This document shows, one piece after another, positions 36,278-43,807 of a stretch of 64,000 nt of DNA. The position numbers and the translations under genes were made by a program. Position 1 is the first letter of the stretch, and each line of letters starts with the position of its first letter. The notes under the pieces are model-generated. The model was not told the DNA's origin and did no database searches. It worked only from the letters and a program-made list of their open reading frames with translations. This stretch comes from JBBROS01 sp965213845 (lineage in GTDB: Bacteria > Pseudomonadota > Alphaproteobacteria > Acetobacterales > Acetobacteraceae), in assembly GCA_965213845.1 (NCBI GenBank), contig CBDCAI010000005.1:1-64000 (forward strand), given 5' to 3'.

Positions 36278-37054
36278 GTGGCCCTGGTCCCGTCCGCCAC
36301 CATCCTCAGCACGGACGAGATGGGCCGGATCGCGCCGCCCATCTTCTCCCCGGTCGGGCGCGATGCCGAGAACCGGCCCGGCGACGTGTTCGTCATCCAG
36401 TCGCTGTTGAACGACCGCCTGCCCCGCCCACACTCCGACGTGCCGGTGACCGGGGAGGCAGATGTCGGCACCGTGCTGGCGATCGAGGCCTACCAGGCCG
36501 TCGTGCTCCGCATGGTGCCGCCCAGCGGCCGGGTGGAGCCGGGCAGCGCGACCTATTACGCGCTGGCGGCACGCCCGCTGGTCGAGGAGGCGCGGCCGGC
36601 GGGGACCGGGCATTTCGGCCAGGTCCCGCCCGACGTGGTCGATGCCGCCATCCAGTCGCGCCTGCACTGGAGCGTCCCGGCCTCTGTCACGATCGCGCAG
36701 TGGGCGGTCGAGAGCGCCTGGGGCGCGTCCATGCCGCCCGACAGCAACAACCCGTTCGGCATCAAGGCGGTGGGTGACCAGCCGGCCGTCGAGAGCCCGA
36801 CGCGGGAGGTGATGAACGGCGAGAGCATCACGATCCGGGCCAAGTTCCGCAAGTTCGCCACCCTGTCGGAGGCGTTCGACCAGCACGGGCGGCTGCTGGC
36901 GTCCAACCCGGTGTATCGGCCCGCGATGGCCAAGAAGGACGACGTGGAGGCGTTCGCCGACGCGCTGACCGGGGTCTATGCGACGGACCCGCAATATGGC
37001 GCGACGCTGAAGTACGTGATCCGCACCTATGGGTTCACGGTTCACGATCGGTAG
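36278..37054 (+). CDS. Peptidoglycan glucosaminidase (FlgJ-like), T6SS-linked
   Basis: 258 residues. Residues 30-105 resemble a peptidoglycan-binding-like bundle (VFVIQSLLNDRLP, VTGEADVGTVLAIEAYQ); residues 120-258 are a glucosaminidase/lysozyme-like domain with ASVTIAQWAVESAWG (Glu145 likely catalytic), NNPFGIKA, KFRKFATLSEAFDQHG and LTGVYATDPQYG. There is no signal peptide, so it needs another route out of the cytoplasm. Lying between tssL and tagF, it could be a T6SS wall-degrading effector or a hydrolase that opens the wall for the machine. No obvious immunity gene is adjacent. It starts with GTG; its 3' end overlaps tagF by 20 bases. Confidence 0.78.
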   Translation: MALVPSATILSTDEMGRIAPPIFSPVGRDAENRPGDVFVIQSLLNDRLPRPHSDVPVTGEADVGTVLAIEAYQAVVLRMVPPSGRVEPGSATYYALAARPLVEEARPAGTGHFGQVPPDVVDAAIQSRLHWSVPASVTIAQWAVESAWGASMPPDSNNPFGIKAVGDQPAVESPTREVMNGESITIRAKFRKFATLSEAFDQHGRLLASNPVYRPAMAKKDDVEAFADALTGVYATDPQYGATLKYVIRTYGFTVHDR

Positions 37055-37664
37055 CGGCGGGCTCGGGGAGTTCGGGGGGTTCGGGGGTTTCGGGGGTTTC
37101 GGCTTGGGGGTCCCCCAGCACCATCGCCACCGCCGCCTCGCGCTGGGGCAGGCCTTCGAACAGATGGCGGGAGGGCGGCACACGGTCGGAACCGGTCGTC
37201 CACCACAGGCTGTGGCCGGGCGCGAGCGGCGCCGGGCTCAGCGGGGGGCCCAGGCGGGCGAGTGCGGCATCGAGCGTCGCGGGCTCGAACCCGTCCTCGA
37301 GCGTGCCGAGGACCAGGGCCTCGATCCGGTCGGACCAGGCTGGTTCCGGCACGCCGCCGCTGGGGCCGATGATCGTGAAGGGGAACATGCGCCCGACCCG
37401 GTCGACGCTGCCGATCATGACCCCGGCGGCTGGGGTGTTGCCCAGGGTTTCAGGACGCAGGACACCCGTCCCGAGGGCGAAGTGCCACAGGGGCTGGGTC
37501 AACCAGGCCTCGGGCCAGTCCGTGCCGGCTGCGGCCCGGACGTCCTGCACGAAGCCGCCCAGCCAGGCGTCCCAGGCGGCGGCCAGCCCGGCCGGCAGGC
37601 GGCAGGCGAGGAAGTCGCCGCGGGCCGGGAGCTTGCCGAAGTAGCCAGGCGGATCGCATTGCAT
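37035..37664 (-). CDS. tagF: T6SS-associated protein TagF
   Basis: 209 residues with the TagF (ImpM, DUF2094) opening PPGYFGKLPARGDFL, followed by PLWHFALGTGVL, GVMIGSVDRVGR and FPFTIIGP. TagF represses T6SS firing post-translationally; with a PpkA-type kinase next door it belongs to a threonine-phosphorylation switch. ATG 37664 gives the family start; the frame runs further upstream without homology. The last 20 residues are a Pro-Glu repeat (PETPEPPELPEP) encoded by a G-rich 9-base repeat. Confidence 0.9.
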   Translation of the reverse strand: MQCDPPGYFGKLPARGDFLACRLPAGLAAAWDAWLGGFVQDVRAAAGTDWPEAWLTQPLWHFALGTGVLRPETLGNTPAAGVMIGSVDRVGRMFPFTIIGPSGGVPEPAWSDRIEALVLGTLEDGFEPATLDAALARLGPPLSPAPLAPGHSLWWTTGSDRVPPSRHLFEGLPQREAAVAMVLGDPQAETPETPEPPELPEPAATDREP

Positions 37665-37814
37665 GCGTCGATGTATCCTGGCCCTGGCGTCCCTGGAAGA
37701 CGTTACGGTAGGATCGGCGGCGCGGCGGCCGGTCCAGGCTACGGCGGTCGAGAGCGGAGGGGGCATCCGATGCGTGCTGCCGGGTCGTGCGTGGAGGGCG
37801 GGCGGCCGGGGTGT

Positions 37815-37868
37815 CGGTTGCAGCCGGGGCGGCGGTTGCAGCCGGGGCGGCGGTTGCAGCCGGGGCGG
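37815..37868. repeat. 18-bp tandem repeat, three exact copies, before metallopeptidase gene
   Basis: Three identical 18-base units (CGGTTGCAGCCGGGGCGG) end 9 bases before the GTG at 37877. If translated in the downstream frame they give an Ala-Val-Gly repeat, which is why an upstream ATG at 37787 also keeps the frame open. Confidence 0.8.
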
Positions 37869-37876
37869 TGGGGCGG

Positions 37877-39076
37877 GTGACGCCGGCCGACCCCGACGAG
37901 ACCGTCATCGTGCGGCGCGCGGGTGCGCGGCCGTGGCGGCTTGCCTGGGTCGGCGTGCCGCTGGCGGTCGTGCTCGGGCTGGGCGCGGGCGTCGGCTGGT
38001 TCGTGTGGCCGGCGCGGCAGGCGGCGCGCGTGGCCGCACCGGTCACGATCCCGCAGAGCCGTCCCGCGCCCGTCGCCGTGCCGCTGCATGCCGTCGTGCT
38101 GCCGCCTTTGGCGACGGAGGCCGAGATCCTGGCCGAGTCGCCGCCCGAGACACAGGCCCGGCGCTTCGCCCCGCAGCCGGAGATCATCGTGCTGCAGTTC
38201 GCGAGCCTCGCGGACCAGGCGCAGACGCTGAACCGGGCTGCGGCCCTGGTGGAGCGGGCCGGGTTCCCGCGCGACCGGGCGCTGGACAACGTGGAGCTGG
38301 ACCGCCGCATCCGGGCCAGCGGCAACGTGCCGGACACGTTGTATTACGGCCACGACTACAGCGCGGCCGACCTGCTGCGCTTCTTTGCGGCGGCCGAGCG
38401 GGACGGCCTGGCGCTGACCCCCCAGGAGACGTGGCTGCGCGACGCGATGCAGCGCTGGGGGTGGACCGCCGGGGGGCGGGGGGCGCTGATCTCGTTGGTG
38501 CGCCAGGGCGCCGCCCCCGGGCTCGATGCGGCGGCACGGGCGACGATTCTGCGGCACGAGCTGTCGCACGGCCTGTATTTCACCAGCGCCGCCTATGCCG
38601 CGTATGCCAGGCGGTTCTGGGCGGAGATTCTGACCGAGGCCGAGCGCCGGCAGTTCCGCCGTTTCCTGGCCGACGAGGGCTACGACGCCGAGATCGAGGA
38701 CCTGATGGTGAACGAGACCCAGGCCTATCTCATGCACACGCCGGACAGCCGCTTCTTCAATGCCGCCGCGGTGAAGCTGCAGCCGGCCCGGCTGGATGCG
38801 CTGCGGGTGCTGTTCCTGACCGGGATGCCGCCCTCGTGGCTGCGTGACTGCACGAGCGCGCCCGGGGTTGCCCCTGGTCCCGCTCCTGGTCCAGCTCCTG
38901 GGCCCGGCCCTGGTTCGGCTTCTGTCCCGGGGCGCGTGTCGGTTCCGCGGCGGCGGCGGCTGGCTCAGGGTTTCGGGCGGGTCCGCACGGGCAGGACGAA
39001 GGCGGTGACCCGGCCACCGTTGCGGGCGGCGGCGAGGGAGGCCTGCGCGAGGCCTGCGCGGAGTTCCGTCAGGTAG
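37877..39076 (+). CDS. Unrecognised membrane-anchored HExxH metallopeptidase in T6SS locus
   Basis: I do not recognise the family. From GTG 37877 it has 399 residues: a short cytoplasmic N-terminus with DETVIVRR, one membrane helix (about 22-44), a proline-rich linker, and a periplasmic domain containing ILRHELSHGLYF, an HExxH zinc motif, followed about 65 residues later by MVNETQAYLMH, which could supply the third ligand as in gluzincins. The last 80 residues are Pro-Gly and Arg-rich and overlap the end of the convergent kinase gene by 112 bases, so the true C-terminus may be earlier. It sits between tagF and the kinase. A role in wall remodelling or processing for the T6SS is inference. Confidence 0.7.
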   Translation: MTPADPDETVIVRRAGARPWRLAWVGVPLAVVLGLGAGVGWFVWPARQAARVAAPVTIPQSRPAPVAVPLHAVVLPPLATEAEILAESPPETQARRFAPQPEIIVLQFASLADQAQTLNRAAALVERAGFPRDRALDNVELDRRIRASGNVPDTLYYGHDYSAADLLRFFAAAERDGLALTPQETWLRDAMQRWGWTAGGRGALISLVRQGAAPGLDAAARATILRHELSHGLYFTSAAYAAYARRFWAEILTEAERRQFRRFLADEGYDAEIEDLMVNETQAYLMHTPDSRFFNAAAVKLQPARLDALRVLFLTGMPPSWLRDCTSAPGVAPGPAPGPAPGPGPGSASVPGRVSVPRRRRLAQGFGRVRTGRTKAVTRPPLRAAAREACARPARSSVR

Positions 39077-41241
39077 GGGCCGAGCGTGTCGGGCAAGGCC
39101 TGGCCCGGGCGGAACAGCGGCACGCTGGAGGCGACGGCGACGACCAGGTCGATCCCGAAGGGTTCATCCACCGCCCAGCCCTGGAAGCCCGGGCGCGGGT
39201 CGCCGAAGGCCGGGGCGGCATCGGCCGGGTAGGACGGGCCGGGCTTCGATTCGTGCATGTGCAGCACGCTTCCGTCGCTGGCGATGTAGTCCAGCTGCAG
39301 GTGGCTCGGGCCGCCCGGCAGCACGAGGCGCGGCTGCACCAGCTCCCCGGCGCGCAGGTCGGCCCGGCCGCCGGCCAGCGTGACCGACAAGGCGTGGTCG
39401 GCGCCGTAGGGGGGTGTGTAGGGGCGCAGCGCGTCCAGCAGGGTGCAGTAGCGTTCGTCCACCCCGGCGACGCGCCAGTCGATCGCCTGGCCGGGCGCGG
39501 CGGCCTGGACTGCGTCGTGCAGCGCCCGTTCGCCCGCACCCAGGCCCGCCGCACCGCGCAGGATCGGGCTTTCGCGCGAGGCCGGCGTGTCGTGCGGCTC
39601 GTCGCCGATGACGAAGCTGCAGGGGGCGGAGCGGGACGCGGCGGCGACGGCGCGGCGGATCACCTCGGGCGAGGGGGCGACGACGGCCGTCAGGAACGGG
39701 GCCTGCGGCTGCGGTGCGGGCGGCTGGGCGGGCGGCTGGGCGGGCGGCTGGGCGGGCGGAGGGGCGAGTGGTTGGGCGAGTGGGGCGGCGGCCGGGAACG
39801 ATGGCGGGCGCAGCGGTTCCGCGGGGGTCGGCGGGGTCGGTTGCGCCAGCATTGGTTGGGCCGGGACGGGGTGGGCGGGGGCCGGACCCTGGATCGGAAC
39901 TGGGGCTGGGGTCGGGACCGGAGCGGCGACCGGGGCGACGACGGGAGCCGGGGCGACGACGGGAGATGGGGCGACGACGGGAGCTGGGGCGACGACGGGA
40001 GCCGGCGTGACAAGAGGGGCCGGGGCGACGACGGGGACGGGGGTCGGCGTGGGGGCCGGGTCGGCTGTGGGGGCGGAGGGGGTCGGCTCGGCTGTCGCGA
40101 CGACCGTGGGCGGGGCAGCGGCGGGGCGTTCCCGGCCTGACAGGGTCCACCAGGCGCCGCCTCCCAATACGGCCAACACGCCGAGCCCCGCCAGGACGAG
40201 CGGCAGGCGCGACGATGCGGGCCGCCTGACGGTTGCGGCCGAGGCTGTGGCCGGGGCGGGGCGTTCAGGGGCGGGGGTGGCGCTCGGCACCGGGGCGCGT
40301 GGTGGCGGACGGTTCGTGCCGGCGATGACCGTGTGGTCGTCGCCCAGCAGGTCGCCCAGGCCATGCGGCAACCCGGCGGGTGGCCCGGTCGTCGTCCCTG
40401 TCGTCAGCGTGGGGGGGAGGGGCGACGAGGGCGAGCGCAGGGCCGCCTGGAGTGCCTGATTGAAGGCGGCTGCGTCGGCGTAGCGGTCTTTCGGGGCTCG
40501 CGCGATGGCCCGGGCGACGACGTCGTCGAGCACGCGGGGCAGCGCCGGGTCCAGGCTCGAGGGCGGGGGGGCCGTGTCGTTCAGCACGGCCTGCATGATC
40601 GTGGCCATGGTGCCTTCGAAGGGCCGGGTTCCCGTCAGCAGCTGGAACAGCACGATCCCGGCCGAGTAGATGTCCGTCCGGTGGTCGATGCCGACGCCCT
40701 GGAACTGCTCGGGCGACATGTAGGCGGGGGTGCCCATGATGCTGCCGGCCTGGGTCATCGTGCTGCTCTCGATCCGGGCGATGCCGAAATCGGCGATCTT
40801 CACCTGGCCGGCGGGGGTGACGATGATGTTGGCCGGCTTGATGTCGCGATGGATCACGCCGTTCCCGTGGCTGTAGGCGAGGCCGGTCAGCAGCCCGTCC
40901 ATCAGCCGGCCGACCTCGTCCAGGGCGGGCCTCGGCTCCTCGCCCGTGACGGCGCGGAGCGTGCGGCCGGCGACGAACTCCATGACGATGTAGGCCAGCT
41001 CCGTCGTCTCGGCGTAGTCGAAGACGCCGACGATGTTGGGGTGCTGCAGACGGCCCGCGGCTTGCGCCTCCTGTTGGAAGCGGCCGAGCTTCTCGCGCTC
41101 CTCGCTGTCGTCGCTGTCGGGCAGGCGGACCGTCTTGATGGCGACGCGGCGGCTGATGATGGGGTCCCAGCCCTCGTAGACGGTGCCCATGGCGCCGCGG
41201 CCGAGCACGCCGCGGACCTCGTACTTGCCCAGGCGATCCAT
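38965..41241 (-). CDS. ppkA: PpkA-like transmembrane Ser/Thr protein kinase
   Basis: 758 residues. The kinase domain (1-270) is complete: GRGAMGTVYEG glycine loop, Lys36 in VAIK, HRDIKPAN (Asp133), DFG at 151-153 and GTPAYMSPEQ. A juxtamembrane stretch carries DDHTVI (Thr304), then a membrane helix at about 346-366. The periplasmic part starts with long Pro-Ala-Val repeats (PVVAPAP and AQPP units, encoded by 12- and 18-base DNA repeats between 39715 and 40060) and ends in a globular DUF4384-like domain with CSFVIGDEP and VAVASSVPLFRPGQALP. In T6SS loci such kinases phosphorylate Fha to trigger assembly; fha and the phosphatase pppA are not in this window. Confidence 0.88.
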   Translation of the reverse strand: MDRLGKYEVRGVLGRGAMGTVYEGWDPIISRRVAIKTVRLPDSDDSEEREKLGRFQQEAQAAGRLQHPNIVGVFDYAETTELAYIVMEFVAGRTLRAVTGEEPRPALDEVGRLMDGLLTGLAYSHGNGVIHRDIKPANIIVTPAGQVKIADFGIARIESSTMTQAGSIMGTPAYMSPEQFQGVGIDHRTDIYSAGIVLFQLLTGTRPFEGTMATIMQAVLNDTAPPPSSLDPALPRVLDDVVARAIARAPKDRYADAAAFNQALQAALRSPSSPLPPTLTTGTTTGPPAGLPHGLGDLLGDDHTVIAGTNRPPPRAPVPSATPAPERPAPATASAATVRRPASSRLPLVLAGLGVLAVLGGGAWWTLSGRERPAAAPPTVVATAEPTPSAPTADPAPTPTPVPVVAPAPLVTPAPVVAPAPVVAPSPVVAPAPVVAPVAAPVPTPAPVPIQGPAPAHPVPAQPMLAQPTPPTPAEPLRPPSFPAAAPLAQPLAPPPAQPPAQPPAQPPAPQPQAPFLTAVVAPSPEVIRRAVAAASRSAPCSFVIGDEPHDTPASRESPILRGAAGLGAGERALHDAVQAAAPGQAIDWRVAGVDERYCTLLDALRPYTPPYGADHALSVTLAGGRADLRAGELVQPRLVLPGGPSHLQLDYIASDGSVLHMHESKPGPSYPADAAPAFGDPRPGFQGWAVDEPFGIDLVVAVASSVPLFRPGQALPDTLGPYLTELRAGLAQASLAAARNGGRVTAFVLPVRTRPKP

Positions 41242-41395
41242 CTCAGCGCTTGCCCATGCGACGGCGGGCGGCGTCCGGGGGCCCGGCCCCCTCGCCGCTT
41301 AGCTTCGATCGGACGTTCCGGCCCAGACTTGCCATCACCGCCGACGATAGCGGGTCCGTTGCGTCCTGCGAACCCTCAGTCGCGGGACGCGCAGC

Positions 41396-41442
41396 TCAGA
41401 CCGATACGCAGCTCAGGGCGATACGCAGATCAGGGCGACACC
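41396..41442. repeat. 17-bp repeat at 3' end of lipoprotein gene
   Basis: Two full units (41396-41412 and 41413-41429) and a partial unit continuing into the gene end at 41430. On the gene strand each unit ends in TCGCCCTGA or TCGGTCTGA, so the stop codon and preceding codons have been duplicated downstream. The rest of 41242-41395 shows no gene. Confidence 0.7.
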
Positions 41443-41885
41443 GTGACGGCGACGGCGATCGCGTGGTCGCTCGGCTCGATCGTCACGGTGAACCGGTCGG
41501 GGCCTGCGTAGCCCGGTTGCGGCGTGTAGCGCACCACCGCCTGGCGGCCGCCCTCGGTCAACCCGGCCTGCGCCGTCCCGTGCGACGGCGTCGTGGTGAC
41601 CAGGACGGCGGTGGGGAAGGCCTGCAGGTTGGGGTCGAGCACGGTGAAGGTGCAGCCCGGGGCGCCCCGGGACACCGTCATCGCCGTGTGGACCGCCGTG
41701 AAGCCGAGCAGGAAGAACTTGTCCACCTGGCAGGGCCCGTCGACGGATTGCGGTTGCAACCGGCCCTGGTCGCGCCGGGCCAACCCGGCCTCGCCGGATG
41801 GGGTCAGCGGGGCACAGCCCGTTGCGGTCAGCAGAATGGTGGCGATCAGCGGCCGGCAGATGACGTTACGGGTCAACGAGTTCAT
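41430..41885 (-). CDS. Lipoprotein with Ig-like domain
   Basis: 151 residues. A lipoprotein signal (ATILLTATGC, lipid-bearing cysteine at about 26) is followed by a small secreted domain ending in a Big/cadherin-like strand pattern, VVRYTPQPGYAGPDRFTVTIE. AAGGAG precedes the ATG at 41885. It stands next to the T6SS kinase but on its own promoter; I considered TssJ and do not support it because the Ig-like C-terminus is typical of other surface lipoproteins. Function unknown. Confidence 0.7.
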   Translation of the reverse strand: MNSLTRNVICRPLIATILLTATGCAPLTPSGEAGLARRDQGRLQPQSVDGPCQVDKFFLLGFTAVHTAMTVSRGAPGCTFTVLDPNLQAFPTAVLVTTTPSHGTAQAGLTEGGRQAVVRYTPQPGYAGPDRFTVTIEPSDHAIAVAVTVSP

Positions 41886-41964
41886 GGGGGCTCCTTTCCG
41901 GGTCAGGGCCGCACAGGCTTCGGCCGCATCTACGCGCCAGGGCCCCGGGCGTTGCACGGGTCGG

Positions 41965-42011
41965 CCGGCGCTTGCCCCGGGGCACGTGTCTTCCGGCGCT
42001 TGCGCCGGGGC
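41965..42011. repeat. Direct repeat with hairpin before M20 hydrolase
   Basis: Two 19-base copies (41965-41983 and 41993-42011) match at 18 positions. The second contains the perfect palindrome CCGGCG-CTTG-CGCCGG. They end about 45 bases before the hydrolase ATG and could be a terminator-like or REP-like structure. Confidence 0.5.
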
Positions 42012-42056
42012 CCCGAAGGGCGGAGGCTGGCCTGTCCCGCAGACGAGGCCCCGCAC

Positions 42057-43253
42057 ATGTCAGCCGACCCGATCGACGCCATCCGCGCCCAGCTTCCCGA
42101 GCTGACCGCCATCCGGCGGGACATCCATGCCCATCCGGAGATGGGTCTGGAGGAGGTGCGGACCGCCGCCCTGGTGGCGGCCAAGCTGCGGGAGTGGGGG
42201 ATCGAGGTCACCGAGGGCGTGGGCGGGACGGGCGTCGTGGGGACCATCCGCGGGCGTCTGCCGGGGCAGCGGTCGATCGGGCTGCGGGCCGACATGGACG
42301 CGCTGGCCATCATCGAGGCGACGGGCGTGGCCCATGCCTCGACCGTGCCCGGCACGATGCACGCCTGCGGCCATGACGGGCACACCACCATGCTGCTGGG
42401 CGCGGCCCAGCATCTGGCCGCCACGCGCGACTTCGGCGGCACCGTGCAGCTGATCTTCCAGCCGGCAGAGGAGGGCCGGGGCGGGGCGAAGAAGATGCTG
42501 GCCGACGGGCTGTTCGAGCGGTTCCCGGTCGATGCGGTGTACGGCATGCACAACGTGCCGGGGCTTCCGGTGGGCGAGTTCTCCATCCGCACCGGGCCGT
42601 ACATGGCCGGCAGCGCGCGCTGGAGCGCGGCGTTCCACGGCAATGGCGGGCATGGCGGGGCGTCGCCGGAGCTGGCGTCCGACCTGTCGATCGTCATGGC
42701 GCACTACGTGCTGGGCCTGCAGACGATCATCGGCCGCAACGTGCCCCCGCGGGAGACGGCGGTCATCTCCGTGGGGCATGTCGCCGGCGGGTCCGCGCTG
42801 GCGTTGAACGTGATGCCGGCCGCGCTGACGGTGTCGGGCACCGCGCGGTGCTTCACGCCCGAGACCCGGCTGATCCTGGAGACGCGGATGGCCGCGCTGG
42901 CCGAGGGGCTGGCCGCCCTGCACGGGGCCACGGCCACGTTCGAGATGCGCTGGGGCACGATCCCGCTGGTGAACCACGCCGAGCAGGCCACGGTCGCGGC
43001 GGGGGCGGCCCGGACCCTGGTCGGCGAGGCCGCGGTGGAGGTGAACGCGCCGACCGTGACGGGCGGTGAGGACTTCGCCTTCATGCTGGAGGCCAAGCCC
43101 GGCGCGTTCATCTTCATCGGCAATGGCGTGGGGCCCGACGGCGTCGCGCACGGGCTGCACACGCCGGCCTACGACTTCAACGACGCGATCATCCCGCTGG
43201 GTGCCGCCTGGTGGGTGCGGGTGGTGGAGGCCGAGCTCAGCCTGACCGGCTGA
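42057..43253 (+). CDS. M20-family amidohydrolase (hippurate/N-acyl-amino-acid hydrolase type)
   Basis: 398 residues. Metal ligands are visible in RADMDAL, MHACGHDGHT, FQPAEEGRGGAKKML and GGEDFAFMLE; the first-strand motif RRDIHAHPEMGLEE is typical. The M20D group removes acyl or carbamoyl groups from amino acids using two metal ions (hippuricase, IAA-amino-acid hydrolase, AbgB types). Substrate cannot be chosen from the sequence. ATG 42057 begins the conserved fold; the frame is open upstream without homology. Followed 32 bases later by a DUF3455 gene. Confidence 0.9.
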   Translation: MSADPIDAIRAQLPELTAIRRDIHAHPEMGLEEVRTAALVAAKLREWGIEVTEGVGGTGVVGTIRGRLPGQRSIGLRADMDALAIIEATGVAHASTVPGTMHACGHDGHTTMLLGAAQHLAATRDFGGTVQLIFQPAEEGRGGAKKMLADGLFERFPVDAVYGMHNVPGLPVGEFSIRTGPYMAGSARWSAAFHGNGGHGGASPELASDLSIVMAHYVLGLQTIIGRNVPPRETAVISVGHVAGGSALALNVMPAALTVSGTARCFTPETRLILETRMAALAEGLAALHGATATFEMRWGTIPLVNHAEQATVAAGAARTLVGEAAVEVNAPTVTGGEDFAFMLEAKPGAFIFIGNGVGPDGVAHGLHTPAYDFNDAIIPLGAAWWVRVVEAELSLTG

Positions 43254-43285
43254 AGGCAGCGCGATACCGGGGCAGGGAGACGACG

Positions 43286-43786
43286 ATGCACGAATGCCTG
43301 GAACGGGGACCGGTCGGCAGGGCGGCGGTGGTGGTGTCTGTCATGCTGGGCGTGGCTGGGCCGGCCCGGGCGGAGGCGCCGGGCAGCTGGCGGTGGGAGG
43401 CGGAGGGGCGCCAGGTGTATCGTTGCGTGACGGAGGGGGATCGCCCGGGCTGGACGCTGGTCGGGCCGGACGCCACGCTGCGGGATGCCGGGGGCGTGGT
43501 CCGCGCGACCCATGCCGCGGGCCCGATCTGGACCGCGGGGGATGGCAGCCTGATCCAGGCCGCGCCGATCCAGGCGATCCCTGCGCCCGACAAGGGGTCC
43601 GTGCCGTGGCTGATGCTGCGGGTGTCTCGGCACGAGGGCGCGGGCGTCATGGCTCCGGTCGCGTATGTGCTGCGGACCGAGACGCAGGGCGGCGCCGCGC
43701 CGTCCGGCAGGTGCACGGGCACCGAGCTGCTTGGGGTGCCGTATCGCGCGACCTACACCTTCGTCGCTGGGGACGCGCCGCCCTGA
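43286..43786 (+). CDS. Secreted DUF3455 protein
   Basis: 166 residues with an N-terminal signal peptide (hydrophobic 15-28, cleavage near PARAEA). The mature part matches DUF3455: GRQVYRCV, WTLVGPDATLRDA, AAGPIWTAGDGS, VPWLMLRV, YVLRTETQGGAAPSGRC. Two cysteines could form a disulphide. Function of the family is unknown; members are periplasmic or surface proteins. It ends 21 bases from the convergent dehydratase gene. Confidence 0.8.
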   Translation: MHECLERGPVGRAAVVVSVMLGVAGPARAEAPGSWRWEAEGRQVYRCVTEGDRPGWTLVGPDATLRDAGGVVRATHAAGPIWTAGDGSLIQAAPIQAIPAPDKGSVPWLMLRVSRHEGAGVMAPVAYVLRTETQGGAAPSGRCTGTELLGVPYRATYTFVAGDAPP

Positions 43787-43807
43787 CTGCGGGACGGCAG
43801 CGCGTCG

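Noticed and set aside
41430..41885. Lipoprotein as the missing TssJ
   Set aside because: Size and lipobox fit, but the C-terminal YTPQPGYAGPDRFTV pattern is that of Ig-like surface proteins and no TssJ hallmark is seen.
41250..42056. Long 5' extension of the M20 hydrolase frame
   Set aside because: It runs antisense through the lipoprotein gene; conserved M20 sequence begins right after ATG 42057.
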